Shown here: piece by piece, positions 23,101-51,171 of the stretch
Layout of the letters: every line of letters begins with the position of its first letter
Position numbering within the stretch: position 1 is the stretch's first letter
DNA from: Mactromeris polynyma
Taxonomy: Eukaryota > Mollusca > Bivalvia > Venerida > Mactridae
Reading direction: 5' to 3'
Assembly: GCA_032209605.1 (NCBI GenBank)
Contig: JASFXZ010000001.1
Coordinates: 9,363,703-9,427,702, forward strand
Length of the DNA: 64,000 nucleotides
Notes under the pieces: model-generated
Told to the model about the DNA's origin: nothing
Databases searched by the model: none
Seen by the model: the letters and a program-made list of their open reading frames with translations, nothing else
Translations under genes and position numbers: made by a program

Positions 23101-25549
23101 CCATTTTGGTTTTGAAAGATCATTTATGACATAAAGTAAAACCAGACTTAAAGACTACCTGAATAATAAGACCACCTCAATATTAAGAACACAAGTTTAA
23201 AGTCCATTTTCACTGTTTTGCTCTTTATTGAGTCTCAATATTAAGACCACCTCATTATAAAGACCGGTTTCAAAGAGTCCAAATGGTGGTCTTATTATCG
23301 AGGTTTTACCGTAAATAAAAACATTAGCTATCAAGAAGTAAATTTAGTAAAGCTTGCCAACGAACAATGTACAAGTTGCTGAATATAAATACATGTACAT
23401 GTATAAGGAAAATGCTTCGCAACCTTATATTTTCATGTGATGATTAGATGCAATATTTTGCGAATGGACACTGTTATGCTGATGACTTGCATAAAACGAT
23501 GTAACCAAACGTTAAGTTGAAATAATTATTTTAAGCATTGTTATAAATCAACCAAAATTAGAACAGATCTCATATTCTCAACTTTAAAGAGGCAAAGTCA
23601 TTGCATAGAAGTGAATAAATTGGCCAATTTTAGTTTTCAGCCAAGAAGTATCTGAAAGAGGACATGTGAGCAAAGCCATCATGAAACCTACGATGAAGCT
23701 TTAAATGTATTACCTTGACTCCTTTGTTCCAATTTGTTTCCCAATATTCCCACATTAAAGTATTTGGTTTTCTGTATTGGTTTTCTCCGGTACTGACAAA
23801 TGCCTGAAATAAATTATTATTAAATCTCACTAAAAGACCACCTTGGAAATAAGACCCCATCATCAATAAGTGTATTTAATATTGACCAGTGTTTAATTTA
23901 TCTTCTGTATTTTAACTCAATACTCATAAGGCCAAAACAAAAACAAAGTGTGGTTCCACTTTCCTGACCGACCCTAACTTTTTATATTCAATACTAAAAA
24001 AAAAAAATATCGTAAAAGTGGGTCCCATATGAAACTCTGTTTGCGTGCGACGACAACGACACTAAATTGAAGTCGTCAAAAACCAAAAAAAAACCAAAAA
24101 AAAAACCCTACCTACCTACCCTATTTTTTTCAGGCATGTAACTGGAACCACACTTATTTTTTTTGGCCTTATTATCAGCATAAAATTAACACCAATTTTC
24201 TTCGGAATCAATGGTGGTCTTATTACATGTATTGAGGTTTCACTGGATTTGTTGCAATTATCAACTTACTGGGTCATACAAATGTAATGATAATATTATT
24301 GTGTTATCATTCTTTTAAGAAGACTTCATGGAATCCCAGCAGTGCTATTTTTATAGATGACAGTGACATGTTGTTTCTTCAGGGTCCGATTGTCAAGGAC
24401 AGATCTGTTAGGTTAGATTTTCATTCGATTTTTAATTGTTTTTGAAAAAAAAACAATAAAAAAAAAATAAATAAAAAAAAAACTTTGTCCCTACCCTACC
24501 TAGCATTTTTGAGACCGTTACCCTAAACACAGATATTATTTTTTTTGGCCTTATGCATGCATTTACTCAGACATTCGAGAATCTGATAAATAACTTGTAT
24601 GGGAGATTTTTGCAACCTAGCAACAGTAAAAAAAACACGAACCAAAACTGGGATGTCCAATTCTTTTATCATTGCCTCGATTTTCTTCTGTAATTCTTCT
24701 GGTTTAACTTTGAGTTTTTCTATACCAGCTTGATTTGTGAAGAATATCACACGGTACCCTTCTTTGTTAAGATCTTGCAATTTCTTTGGCACACATTCAT
24801 CCCACCATTCCCAGTCAGTTGCACCTGGTCATTAGCAAAATACAACAAAAAATCATTACAATTTTAGGATATAAAAAATTAATTGAAGCTTGAAATTGAA
24901 GCATCCCTGAAATTGTAAAGGACAAATAAAAAAATCCCTACATCTGAATATGTAATGCTTTATGTACGGTTACTACCGAATTTGAGTGTTATTTGCAGAA
25001 AAAAATGTATTATTCGGCAGTTATTTCGAATTATTCGGTATAATCCGTTATTATTCGGTATTATTCGGTATTAAGAGTATGTAAAAATACCATGGAATGA
25101 AACCGAAACTAGTCTATCTTATCTACAATGATTTAATAAAATATATCTATAATATAAATCTAAATGATAAAAATATCTCACCAGTCGCAAATCTACGTCC
25201 ACTTGCAGTTTTTATGTAAATACCATGGAATGAAACCGAAACTAGTCTATCTCATCTATAATGATTTAATAAAATAGAATTTAAATGATAAAAATATCTC
25301 ACCAGTCGGAAATCTACGTCCACTTGCAGTTTTTATCAAAGTGAAATCGATATCAAATCCTGCGGCTTTCTTACAACCAGGGAGGGTGGATGAAATCAGT
25401 GTCAACAAGGGACACACGTTCTTGACAATGTCCCCGTGATATTCCCATCTTAAATCATTTCCTAAATCAGTTTCACCTTTCGCGCGTTTCGCTTTGACAA
25501 CAGCTTCGTCCGCTGCTTTTCGTTTAAGATGTTGTCGTCTTGAACTCAT
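20197..25549 (-). CDS. PNKP: Polynucleotide 5'-kinase/3'-phosphatase (PNKP), 8 exons, complete
   Basis: PNKP restores 3'-OH and 5'-phosphate ends during DNA strand-break repair. Exons, all with GT/AG borders and consistent phase: 25549-25303, 24824-24643, 23803-23714, 22839-22719, 22531-22404, 21645-21514, 20902-20800, 20438-20197. They give 414 residues. A basic, NLS-like N terminus ([21 protein letters not shown], residues ~4-24) replaces the FHA domain of vertebrate PNKP (human ~521 residues). Phosphatase motifs are D66-I-D68-F-T70 (motif I), FFTNQ (111-114), YRKP (153-156) and VGDAAGR (182-188). Kinase motifs are Walker [10 protein letters not shown] (265-273), VNRD (287-290), VADNTHP (313-319) and a C terminus matching 'FEAPTxAEGFSxI'. 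The usual Gly of the DxDGT motif is Phe here, while both Asp and the Thr are kept. The start is the ATG giving MSSRR. A longer in-frame start exists about 50 codons upstream but lacks similarity. Confidence 0.95.
20936..21170. mobile_element. MITE with TATACTGGTCAAAAAA termini in PNKP intron 6
   Basis: The two ends are inverted copies (tatactggtcaaaaaa / ttttttgaccagtata), 235 bases apart, within an AT-rich interior without coding capacity. The TA-rich ends suggest a TA target. Confidence 0.75.
21660..22020. repeat. Dispersed 'gggccataactcc' repeat in PNKP intron 5
   Basis: The segment has a gccataactcc core, a 'ggacggaaagacg / ggacaga' stretch and an end 'ggcagggcataat'. This arrangement is characteristic of abundant mollusc repeats, from general knowledge. 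No coding content. Confidence 0.5.
23140..23316. mobile_element. 'cctcaataataagacca' MITE in PNKP intron 3
   Basis: The ends are agtaaaaccagacttaaag and tattatcgaggttttaccgt, roughly complementary. Internal 'aagaccacctcaatattaag' motifs are repeated. Confidence 0.65.
23820..24246. mobile_element. MITE containing a second nested MITE (PNKP intron 2)
   Basis: The outer element has ends taaatctcac...aagaccacc and ggtggtcttatt...gaggtttcactgg. Inside, 23928-24170 is a distinct element with ~29-base inverted termini (AAGGCCAAAA...TGTGGTTCCA). The inner element inserted into the outer one, with TA at the junctions. The outer left end reaches to about 17 bases from the exon 3 acceptor. Confidence 0.75.
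24363..24552. mobile_element. Partial relative of the nested element
   Basis: The right end (ctaccctacctagc ... tattttttttggcctta) resembles the right end of 23928-24170. The left end is not complementary to it, so the copy is probably truncated or diverged. It lies about 90 bases from PNKP exon 2. Confidence 0.45.
24990..25082. repeat. Short 'ttattcggta' repeats
   Basis: Five or so imperfect copies of ttattcggta occur between about 25012 and 25072, in PNKP intron 1. Confidence 0.6.
25083..25338 (-). repeat. 133 bp tandem duplication spanning the PNKP exon 1 donor
   Basis: 25083-25215 and 25216-25338 are near-identical. Each contains the end of exon 1 ([10 protein letters not shown] in the genic copy, [10 protein letters not shown] in the extra one) followed by the same gtgagat donor. 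The genic donor is 25303/25302. The extra copy lies inside intron 1 as a decoy. Confidence 0.9.
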
Positions 25550-25799
25550 GTTTGCAAAATAACAAGGTAAGTCAATGGTTTTGTATTTATATCTGTATAT
25601 TGTTCTATTTTTATATCCGGCAGTTGTAATGCTACAAACGAAATCACTCCTTACCGTTCGTTGATTATCTCCCTTAGCAGGATGTGAATCTACACTGTAA
25701 AGGAAGACCACTGCGTAGGAATTGATAGTAATCGTTGCTGTAGTTATTTCCCTTTTATGCTAATGACGGTATAACTTAAACCCCGATTGCCTTATAAAA

Positions 25800-26535
25800 T
25801 CCAGAGGATGGCAGGCCCGGCTCCAGAAATTCCAGACTGGGGGGGGGGCAAATATGAGGACAAATTACCCCTTCTTTTAGGGGGGGGGGGGGGGGTCCGG
25901 GGGATCTCACCCTGAAAATGTGTACAATATAGGCATAAAATAATAATAAACTTTATTTATTGAAGGTAACTCCTTAAGCTATACACATAACAACATACAT
26001 ACATAAACTTATCTAACAGGAGGCCTTCATACATACATAAATTATTACAATATAAAGAGAACACAAAGAATATAAGCATTTTTATAATGCTAAACAAATA
26101 AATCATAACTCATTTTCAAATGAGTGGCTTCTGGTGCATTTCGAGGTCTAAAATTTGAGGACTCATTTCACTAGTATTATTTTTTTTAAAAATTCAGAAC
26201 GACCAATTCATACATTTACCAACATTTTAAAATATGTCCAGGGGACACCACTTCCTGTACCAACCTCCAGTCAGATCTCCCCCGGAAAATGTTTACACTA
26301 TAGTTATGAAATGGTGGCTTCTTCAACAAGTAGGTTGGGTCCTGACAGATTTTTTTTTTTTAATATGAAACGGTGCATTTTCTTACTGAGGTCAAAACAT
26401 AGATCTACCAAAAATCATTACACGGTGCAAAACAGACACTTCAGACTGGTTGACTTAACTATTAAATCCCTGGTTGACTTACCCTGCATGTGTCTTTCCA
26501 GGGACCGTATAGTTAAAGTGTGTTCCAGGGTACCG
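25800..26535. repeat. Decayed dispersed repeat, poly-G tracts, inserted 3' end of an element
   Basis: 25840-25900 has two G runs. The segment 25900-25930 continues in similarity after 26110, and both parts resemble 26265-26345. The intervening 25935-26110 (beginning aataataaactttatttatt) therefore looks like an insertion, perhaps the 3' end of a retroelement. Confidence 0.4.
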
Positions 26536-26549
26536 TTTTACTAACATAC

Positions 26550-26913
26550 TTACGCTTGCGTAAGTCAAAGATTTTTGTAAGTTTTTGCGTACATAAAAAA
26601 TTTCTACGTAAATGCGTTTCAATAATATTTGCGTACGTAGGTATTTGTGTAAGTTCGAGCGTAAAGTTACATTAGAAATCACCGACCGTAAATCTCTACG
26701 TTTTGCGTAAAAATGGCCGACCGTTTGAACGCTCGAAGAGCAACTAACATCACAACAGTAGGGTTTATCAAACAGAGTACCGTTTTGCAGAATAGTTATT
26801 TATTTTCAGAATGCAAAGCCTCCAAGAGAATGACGTTATTTTCTATTTTCAAACTGACATGGCATATGTTGATTGACAATTTTTTCCAGACAAGGTGGAC
26901 CAATATGTCATGA
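26550..26913 (+). other. gcgta-rich stretch before a short open frame
   Basis: From 26550 to 26711 the motif gcgta or its complement recurs about eight times, including an 8-base-arm palindrome acttacgc-tt-gcgtaagt. An ATG at 26713 (MADRLNARRATNITTVGF...) follows, open for 66 codons. It could be a promoter with a first exon, or a decayed element. No downstream exon was identified. Confidence 0.2.
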
Positions 26914-27059
26914 ATGCAATACATCTCATGTTCTATAATGTACTACTTATATTCTACACCATGGATTCTATTCCAGATAGAGCACGTTTTAAGCAGAACA
27001 AAATATCCCATCACCTAGGTTTTCTTTTAGTAAAAGCTGTGATAAAATGATTGTGAAGG

Positions 27060-27440
27060 GCAATGATCAACCACACTATCCAGTAAGAAGAACTTAGGGT
27101 CAAACATTCTTTATGTACTGAACGAACCCAAATGCAATTCAAAGCGACCTCTCCACATGTTCTTACTATACACCAAGTTTGATGTCAATATGATCAACGA
27201 AACTAGATATTCGCCAGAAACCAATTTTTTTAATTAAATTTTTCAGTAACGGTGAACTTGACCTTGGACGGAACGAACCAACAAGCAATCCCAAGCGAGC
27301 TCTCCACATGTTCTTTCTATACACCAAGTTTGGTTATAATATGATCAAGGGAACTCAATTTATTTGCCGGAAACCCCCAGTCTGACGCCAGCCCGCCCAA
27401 CGACACACACCATTCTAATAACCTGGTTTTCTTTGTAAAC
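27060..27440. repeat. Two-unit ~159 bp dispersed repeat
   Basis: Blocks at about 27124 and 27283 share 'ctctccacatgttctt' and 'atacaccaagtttg' with a 159-base spacing. The end has 'cgacacacaccattctaataacc', typical of a dispersed mollusc repeat. Confidence 0.65.
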
Positions 27441-27444
27441 CTGG

Positions 27445-29285
27445 TTAAGATATAACAAATAATTTCTTCAGTGTAATGTGTATATTCATATGTCTATAAA
27501 AATGATAAATGTACAAGGGAATGTGGTCCATATAATGTAATATATATTTTTCATAACTGTACAAAAATAATGATATATAAACTATTATACTGAACATCAC
27601 ACTTATAGATATGTTTGTGAATTTAAAAAGGCACATATAACAATTACAATAACTGACAGAATGGTCAGTGAAACAAAAAATCAGTATAGAATGGACAATA
27701 AAATATTAGAAACAAGATTAAAGCAATAGAGCAATAAAATGTCACAACTTCTAATTAAAATCCCTTCAGAACAAATAACATAAGCACACAAAAAAATCTT
27801 TGAGTAAGGGAGTTAATTGCTAGAACATATCAATTATCTACAGCATGAGCTCTCTAGAACGACATCCCATAGAAGATGCATTTTTTCCACAGAGTGATAA
27901 CTATTTTTTACTATGGAAAAATTGATAATGTTGTTGCTCACAAGAGTCGCTCTGGAGAGATTATACTGCACATGTATAATGTATTTACACCAAGTGAATA
28001 AATACAAGAATTCAGTCATACAACAAAATTAATCCAGGAACCCCAACATTAGGGATCATTGTTTTCAGAACAGCTAATTTCATATGCCCTTTATTAAACA
28101 GTTAACAGAGTAAATATAAAATACAATGTCTTTAGTATAGGAGATAATTTGGACTTTACCCTCAGTTTCAACAATACAAGAATTTATTTAAAATTCATAC
28201 AAGTCTACATATTGTTCCTAGGGGATGGTATTAAAAAAAACAGTCAACATTACATAACATAAGTCCTATAATGAAGCCAGCTAAATTAACACAACATTTA
28301 CAATAAATCAGTAAAATTCGTGTTTTTTTAATGTTTCAAAGCAAAAGAAAAAGAAAAAAAAAGTAAACGATAATCATGTCCATGTTCACAGATAAATGAA
28401 TTTTTCTGTAATATTATACACATTATCATAGGAATGTTTCTAAATATATCACAAAATATAGAAAATACCCATAGTTCGTTATGAATATGTTTACTTCATT
28501 AAAATCTTAAGAACCTTAGTGAAGTCTAATACACTCACTACAATGTTACACATATATGAATATTTTCAAATGGTTGCTTAATTATGAAGTCAATGATGTT
28601 AACTGAATACAAGCCAAGTTAATGTTCAGTAAGTCTACACAGTACGTAATACAGTTCTTAAGTAATTAACTTCAACAATGCACCCTGATTATAAAATTAT
28701 GATAATAACTAGTGAGAGATAGAATTAATATTTCAAACCGAACAATAAGACAAATTAAACTCATTTATATCATTTCATGATGCAGAAAAATACACAATTC
28801 AGTATTTTGAAAAAATTCAAATATTTTGCATAATCATAAACCATCTTTCAAAAAAAACAAAACAAGTGAGTTTCGAGCAGTATGGAATTAATTGCAAAAT
28901 ATTCCCTATGCATAGAATATAACATTTATGATGAAATTGCATTTGAAAAAAAATATGCTTGAAAATAAACCCGAGGATATTCACTACATGACCATTTATG
29001 GTAAAATCTGTTAAATTTTCAAAATTGATGAACAATAACAAAAAAACGTAACATTGACCGACTGTGAAAAAACACATAAAAATGAAGGACAGTATTAATG
29101 TTACTAATCAACCGAAACATACAGATTTTAACATGACAGATAGTCACCATCTAAAATATAAACCCATTATTTGAATGCTACATGTGTATCATGCTTAGTT
29201 TTCAGTCAGCTGATTTATTCTACATCGATAGTGAAATAAGTTCTAACAACTTGAACTGATCAAAGTCTATCACTGCTTCCTGGGT
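27445..29285. other. AT-rich intergenic DNA, no gene seen
   Basis: Only short AT-driven open frames. No splice-bounded exon, tRNA or tandem repeat was recognised. Confidence 0.45.
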
Positions 29286-29402
29286 TATTAACTAGCGCTC
29301 GCAAAAAGTTCGAGATAAAATCCCGTTCAATGTGGGCCTCCAACTCACGACCCTTGAATCAGAAGTCGGGCTCTTTACCCTTTGACCACTGTGCCTCAGG
29401 CG
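29286..29402 (-). mobile_element. tRNA-derived SINE head
   Basis: On the minus strand, GCCTGAGGCACAGTGGTCAA resembles an A-box region and GGTCGTGAGTTGGAGGCCC resembles a B-box region with the central GTTCGA altered. The acceptor stem does not close, so a decayed SINE is more likely than a tRNA gene. Confidence 0.55.
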
Positions 29403-32168
29403 AATTCAATACCATGAAAATACACAGGGGAAGTCAGCATGCACCATGAAGTGATACTACAAAGAATTGTTTCATTCACTTCCTTGTTGTCTTAAAATTC
29501 ATACTTTAGCTACTAACTCCATATTTCAAGTCACTACAATCCCAACTATATAACTACCCACATAATAAACACCCTTCAAATCTGGAATGTGTTAATGATT
29601 GGCTACTTTGGAATGTACTTTTATAATATGCTCAAGTATATTTTGAGATAAAAACTGATGACAAAGATAGCCTAACAGTGTGAAAGACGCACTACACACT
29701 CCTGTATGACAAATAGTTACCCATTAGTAATTCATTAACAACAAATTTTCATCATCATTGACTGTCATCAGTAAAAAAATATAACAGATTTTATCACACA
29801 TATAACATTGATAATGGTAGACAAAGTGATAGTGTAGGGCGTTTGTGAAACATGGAAATATTTAGGCCATTATGTCAAATTCTCACATCTTTTATCTAAG
29901 TATAAGAATATAATATACAAAACCTGATAGGCCAATAATTTAACCTTACTTTGACAAAAAAACTTAATTGTTCATGTTAGATTAGATGGTAGAAAAAGCT
30001 ATGTAAGCCTGGTAAGATTTTGATTTTATCCGTTTTGTTTATGTGTCGGTTGCAACACAAAATGGACTTAGACACCTCACTATAAAAATATCAACAGTGT
30101 ATGGTGAACAGATGAAGTTAACATTGAACACTCCTTCCAAGACAGGACCGTTTCAAAAAGGATATTAAGTGTATTTGTGATAACAATGTGGTTAAAAAAA
30201 CCGACCCTTTCTTGTTCGTCAAAAGCCTAAACAAATTTATAATCCAAAATAATAGACTTCAAAGCATGAACATTGTATTTTTACACAATATTATGTTAAG
30301 CAAACTCGACACTAGGCTGAGGTAAGACAATGAACAACTTGTACGGCCGATCATTGCGTTAAAGTGCAAAACACAGACAATAAAAAACAGGAATTCAACA
30401 TGTATTTAACTTATCAAAATGATCCTTGCATTGAAAGCAGTATACATGTAAACATTTGGTCCGCTTAACAAGTGTTAAAATGAATTACCTGCTTATATAT
30501 TCTATTTATAACCACAAATCAGTAAAACTTCATTTTAAACAGTCCAAGAGATGTTAATTTTATGGTGTTTAACATTCAACATCAATGATAAATATACTCC
30601 AAAAATTAAAATTAAATTGTTTTTATTAGCTTCAGATTGTTTTCAAATTACTATGCAAGATTTTGTATCATATTTGAAGTCTATTATATATCAGATCTGT
30701 CGAAGAAAATGTGGAACTTATAAAGGCATTTGAAGCACATGGAATTTACATTCAAACTCATACATTTAGTTGTAATAAGTAACTCCGATACCACACTAAA
30801 ATAAGAAATCATCAACACATTAATATATATATATGATCTAAAACACAAAAATGACAATCCAGAATGTTTCTGATTATGAACAGAATAACAACTTCAAAAA
30901 GATCAAATGTATTACAATTTTCTGTTTTTCTATATATATAAGCACAAACAAAACAATCTTAATTCTGTTGAAAATTCTCAAACTACGACAAACTGACATT
31001 GACATAGAGAACTCAAAATTAAGATTTAAAGAAACAATGCACAGCTAAAACGCCAACAAATTCTGACACTTAAGTCAAGAATATAAGAGAAAAGTAATTA
31101 TTGGCTGTCTGAAACTAAAACAAATAAAATTCAATATTATATATCAAGTTTTTTACTAGTAAAATTAAAGTTCATAATTTTTTTTCAAAGATGAAATGCA
31201 TCAAAGCCATCACTTTCACCAAAACTTTCAAGATTTTCATTAACAGTTAATAACTTAATCTTAATAAATTCCATTACTTTAAGACTCAAAAGTGACCAGC
31301 AACTGCATTATCAGCCATGTTAATTCTTCTACAACATAAGATATATTTTGATTCCAGCACATTCATTCAAGGGGGGTGATTATTGCACAATATGCAAGCT
31401 TTATTTAAAACATCTGACATATTATGCCAATATGCACAGTTGATACAAAATGGAATGTACTGAACTCTATTAGCATTGCACACAAATTATGTTGGTCTTC
31501 ATCAAAACAAACTGAAGAGTTGCAAACACACACTAAGTACAACCCACAGCACTATATAGTGAGATCAAAGAATCTAGCAGTGTGAAGATCGAGAGTAGCC
31601 CAAAATACCACAGACAGAAAAATAAATTGTGTTTGAATAAATAGATCGACAATAGAATGTCACTGACTATAAAATTCTAAAAAAATGTATCTTTGATCTG
31701 TTACAAAAGCTACAATAAACAAGTAGCACAAAAATTCTCAGTTTACCTACAAAAGTATAAATGACAAATTTGTAATTTGGCAATTATAATTCCATTATCT
31801 CATCATAATTAGAAATATTCTTAAGGCCATAAATTCATAACAAAAATAAAGGAATATCCAAATACAAGTTCAGACAAATGATTTCATAAAATTACCAAAA
31901 AGAATTGCAAGAAATCCCAGGTTCTGTTCAGTTTTTGAACAATACTGTTCAACATGCCAACAGATGACAGTTCATACGAAATGTTTTGATGCATAAACAC
32001 ATGTTAGTTACTAAAAACTCGATTAGTTTCATGTTTCAGAACATATGAATCAAGACAGTGCATCAACAATACAAGTAACAATGTTATGAAATCCACAATG
32101 GAAGATCATCATAACCATTTTATGATCTAACGACTCAACAACTCCAAATCTGCGTATATATATATATA
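29403..32168. other. AT-rich DNA downstream of the Src-family gene
   Basis: This probably includes the kinase 3' UTR at its right end. A short (TA)n tract lies at about 30822-30834 and another at 32157-32168. No coding exon was recognised. The open frames at 30551 and 30851 are AT-driven. Confidence 0.4.
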
Positions 32169-32342
32169 CAGGCATGAGAATGAAAAATTTCAAAATCAGC
32201 TGAAAATTCGGCAAATGGTCCAAGTGGCCACTGCAGTTCCTGGCTTTTAAGCATCTAAAATGGCTTAAATTGTCTCAAAAACGGCCCTTGCGAATGTCAA
32301 ATCCACGGATTTCCGCAAATCCGCAGAAAATTCTCATGTCTG
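32169..32342. mobile_element. MITE with CAGGCATGAGAAT termini in Src-family 3' UTR
   Basis: The termini are CAGGCATGAGAAT and ATTCTCATGTCTG. The element is homologous over its whole length to 49159-49310. Its right end is 12 bases from the kinase stop codon, so the transcript must carry it unless an extra splice removes it. Confidence 0.8.
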
Positions 32343-32354
32343 TATATATGTCAA

Positions 32355-48509
<16,155 letters not shown>

Positions 48510-48654
48510 CTTGGAGGGTTCATGCTATACCTGGAAACAGAACAAAAAAAACACATAATGCTATCACTCTATTGAGAATTTATATACCTATTTTGGTTAC
48601 AGGTTAATGTCAGTGACTATGACATCGTCCAGAGATTCCACCATCAGGCAGTAA

Positions 48655-49091
48655 TACCCCAGTCACAATTAGCTTGCGATGGGTTTGCGAGTAGTTTGTA
48701 GGTATTTCTAGCCAAGGGCCTCACGGGACTCCTCGCGGCTGCCGGGTCATTTTTGGGAATCGGGCGGGCATCGAGTTACTTTAATCTCGGATTCAAAACC
48801 TGGTGCGGCGTTTCGCATCGCAAACTGATCGCAAATAAATCGGTTGATACCTGGCTGATGTCCAGCAGGGCATCGCACACATCGGGCGCACCTAATGCCA
48901 AATTTTGGAAAACCCAGACAATCCATATATCGGTCAGACGCCGCCCTGACCCCCCGTTCCCGTCATGGCAGCGTGGGGGTACTTTTAAATGTTACTGTGA
49001 CCACCCTATGATATCGCGCGATTTTTCTCCGACCGATGCATAGAAATCGCACACACCCTGCCCGGCTGCCGCTTTAATTGTGACTTAGGTA
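48655..49091. mobile_element. GC-rich inverted-terminal-repeat element, copy 1
   Basis: The ends tacccc-agtcacaatta and taattgtgact-taggta are inverted. The interior is much more GC-rich than the surroundings. It is homologous over most of its length to 53266-53584 (shared 'attagcttgcgatg', 'tttcgcatcgcaaactgat', 'gcgcgatttttc'). Confidence 0.75.
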
Positions 49092-49158
49092 TAAGAGACA
49101 TGTTAAATGCAACAATAGTTGATAAATATACATTGTGTGAATTTAAGTAAATATAATC

Positions 49159-49310
49159 AGGCATGAGAATGCGAAATTTCAAAATCAGTTGAAAATTCTG
49201 CTTGGGGTCCAGGGGGTTGCTGAAGCTCCCGACTTTTAAGTATCTAAGATGACTCAAATTGTCTAGAAAAACTGCCCTTGCGAGCATCAAATCTCTCATT
49301 CTCATACCTG
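49159..49310. mobile_element. MITE with CAGGCATGAGAAT termini, copy 2
   Basis: Homologous to 32169-32342, with termini CAGGCATGAGAAT and ATTCTCATACCTG. Confidence 0.8.
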
Positions 49311-49894
49311 TATAATCTACTGATAAATCATGAAATAAAAAAATTAATTTCAATAAATGAATTATCAAATCTTGTTGAAATATCCCAGAAAGGGGATCAT
49401 TGTTCATAACATTTGGAGTAAAAATCCACTCGAGCTCAATATTTCGGCCAACTTGGACCGAAATTTTGAAATGTGGATTATTACACCAAACAAATTATCA
49501 AATACCAGTTAATGTAGTAAATCAACATTATAAAGTTACAGCGTTAGAGCAGTGAAGCTACGATCATTTTCAAAAGCAGTAATTAATATTTTGCATAGTG
49601 ATCGAGTCAATAACAACAACATCATTTGGACCTAATTCAAGTAACAAATTTTACTGCATACATGATTATGATACAAATGTTTTTAAAAATAAGAGCGCAT
49701 ACCATCGCAAAATACTAGATTTTAAAATGAAGCAGTGTAAAAAAAATGACTCATCTCCTATGACTCCACCTTTAGTGACCTAGGTTTGAACCTGAATTGA
49801 TCCATTTGCATAAAATCAACCTAAGTTCCACTGGGAAAAATATTCTAACAATTGTTTTTGAAATTTATGCCATGTATTTAATAAAAATTGCTCT

Positions 49895-50640
49895 CTGACT
49901 CTAAAGTTATTGATCAGACTAGATCAATTTTATGTGATTTCTATAATTAAAGGGCAATAACTCTGGAGTGACAAGTGCGATATGGCTGGTTATCGAACTT
50001 GTCCAAGATATTATGCCAACAAATATTCTGACCAAGTCTGGTGAAGATTGGACAAAGAATTCTAAAGTTATTGATGGGACAAGACCAATTTTAGATAATT
50101 TCTCTAATTAAACTTTTAAAGGGCAATAACTCTACAGTGACAAGTTCAATAAGGATGGTTATAGATCTTGTCCAAGATATTATGCTGATACACATTCTGA
50201 CCAAGTCTGGTGAAGACTGGACATAGAATTCTTAAGTTATTGATCAGACAAGACCAATTTTAGGTAATTTCTGTTATTCAAGGACAATAACTCTGGAGTG
50301 ACAAGTGCGATATGGCTGATTATCGAACTTGTCCAAGATACTATGCCGAAACACATTCTGACCAAGTCTGGTGAAGAGTGGACAAAGAATTCTTAAGTAA
50401 TTGATTGGACAAGACCAACTTTAGGTAATTTCTGTGATTCAAGGACAATAACTCTGGAGTGACAAGTGCGATATGGCTGATTATCAAACTTGTCCAAGAT
50501 ATTATGCCGATACACATTCTGACCAAGTCTGGTGAAGATTGGACAAAGTATACTCAAGTAAGTGATCGGACAACATGCTTGACATCTCCTGCATGCCGCA
50601 GGTGAAACTACAATACGTCCCTTTCCCGTTCTTCGAACGG
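49895..50640. repeat. Four-unit ~160-173 bp tandem repeat
   Basis: Units contain 'ggacaataactctggagtgac', 'cttgtccaagatattatgcc' and 'attctgaccaagtctggtga'. The core begins near 49951, 50122, 50285 and 50445. A unique end (catgccgcaggtgaaac) resembles the terminus of a dispersed element. It lies in the presumed 5' intron of the Src-family gene. The unit length recalls bivalve ~160 bp satellites, but this was not compared. Confidence 0.85.
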
Positions 50641-51171
50641 GCATATAAAAAGGATAAAATATCTTCAGAGAGCTTGTACGAGCTAGTTATAAAGTAGTAT
50701 TTTTATAAGGGTAGTCAATCTTTTTGAAATATTCAAACCTATCCATTTAAAATCTCTTCATAGTACTTTTGTTCATGATTGAGGAAGAGATATTCTCTTT
50801 CACACTGACATGTAAACATTTTTTGAGGTTTTCACATGAATTCACAACTTTTACTAGCATCCCCAGCTGATTTCTACATTTACTTATAATCATATTTTAA
50901 TCATTTAATCTTGAAGAACTCACTTAGAGCTTTTCAGAAGTGTGTTTCTTTTTAGTTTATCTTGAAAAATAAAAAAGTTATGCCAATATGTAGGCGTGAG
51001 TTTTGTCTTAAAAATCAGAAATTTTGACTGCGATATTTACAGTATTTCGCGCTGCATCGATGGCACCGAAATATAAAGTCAAATGGATAAAAATTTAGTT
51101 AAATTGTCATAACTTTTTGGTTTTTCAAGATTTCTTGTTGAAATTTGGAATACTTTTACATCTTTCTGTTT

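Noticed and set aside
25550..25711. N-terminal extension of PNKP by about 50 codons
   Set aside because: The added residues have no similarity to PNKP, and the NLS-like start at 25549 is the natural beginning.
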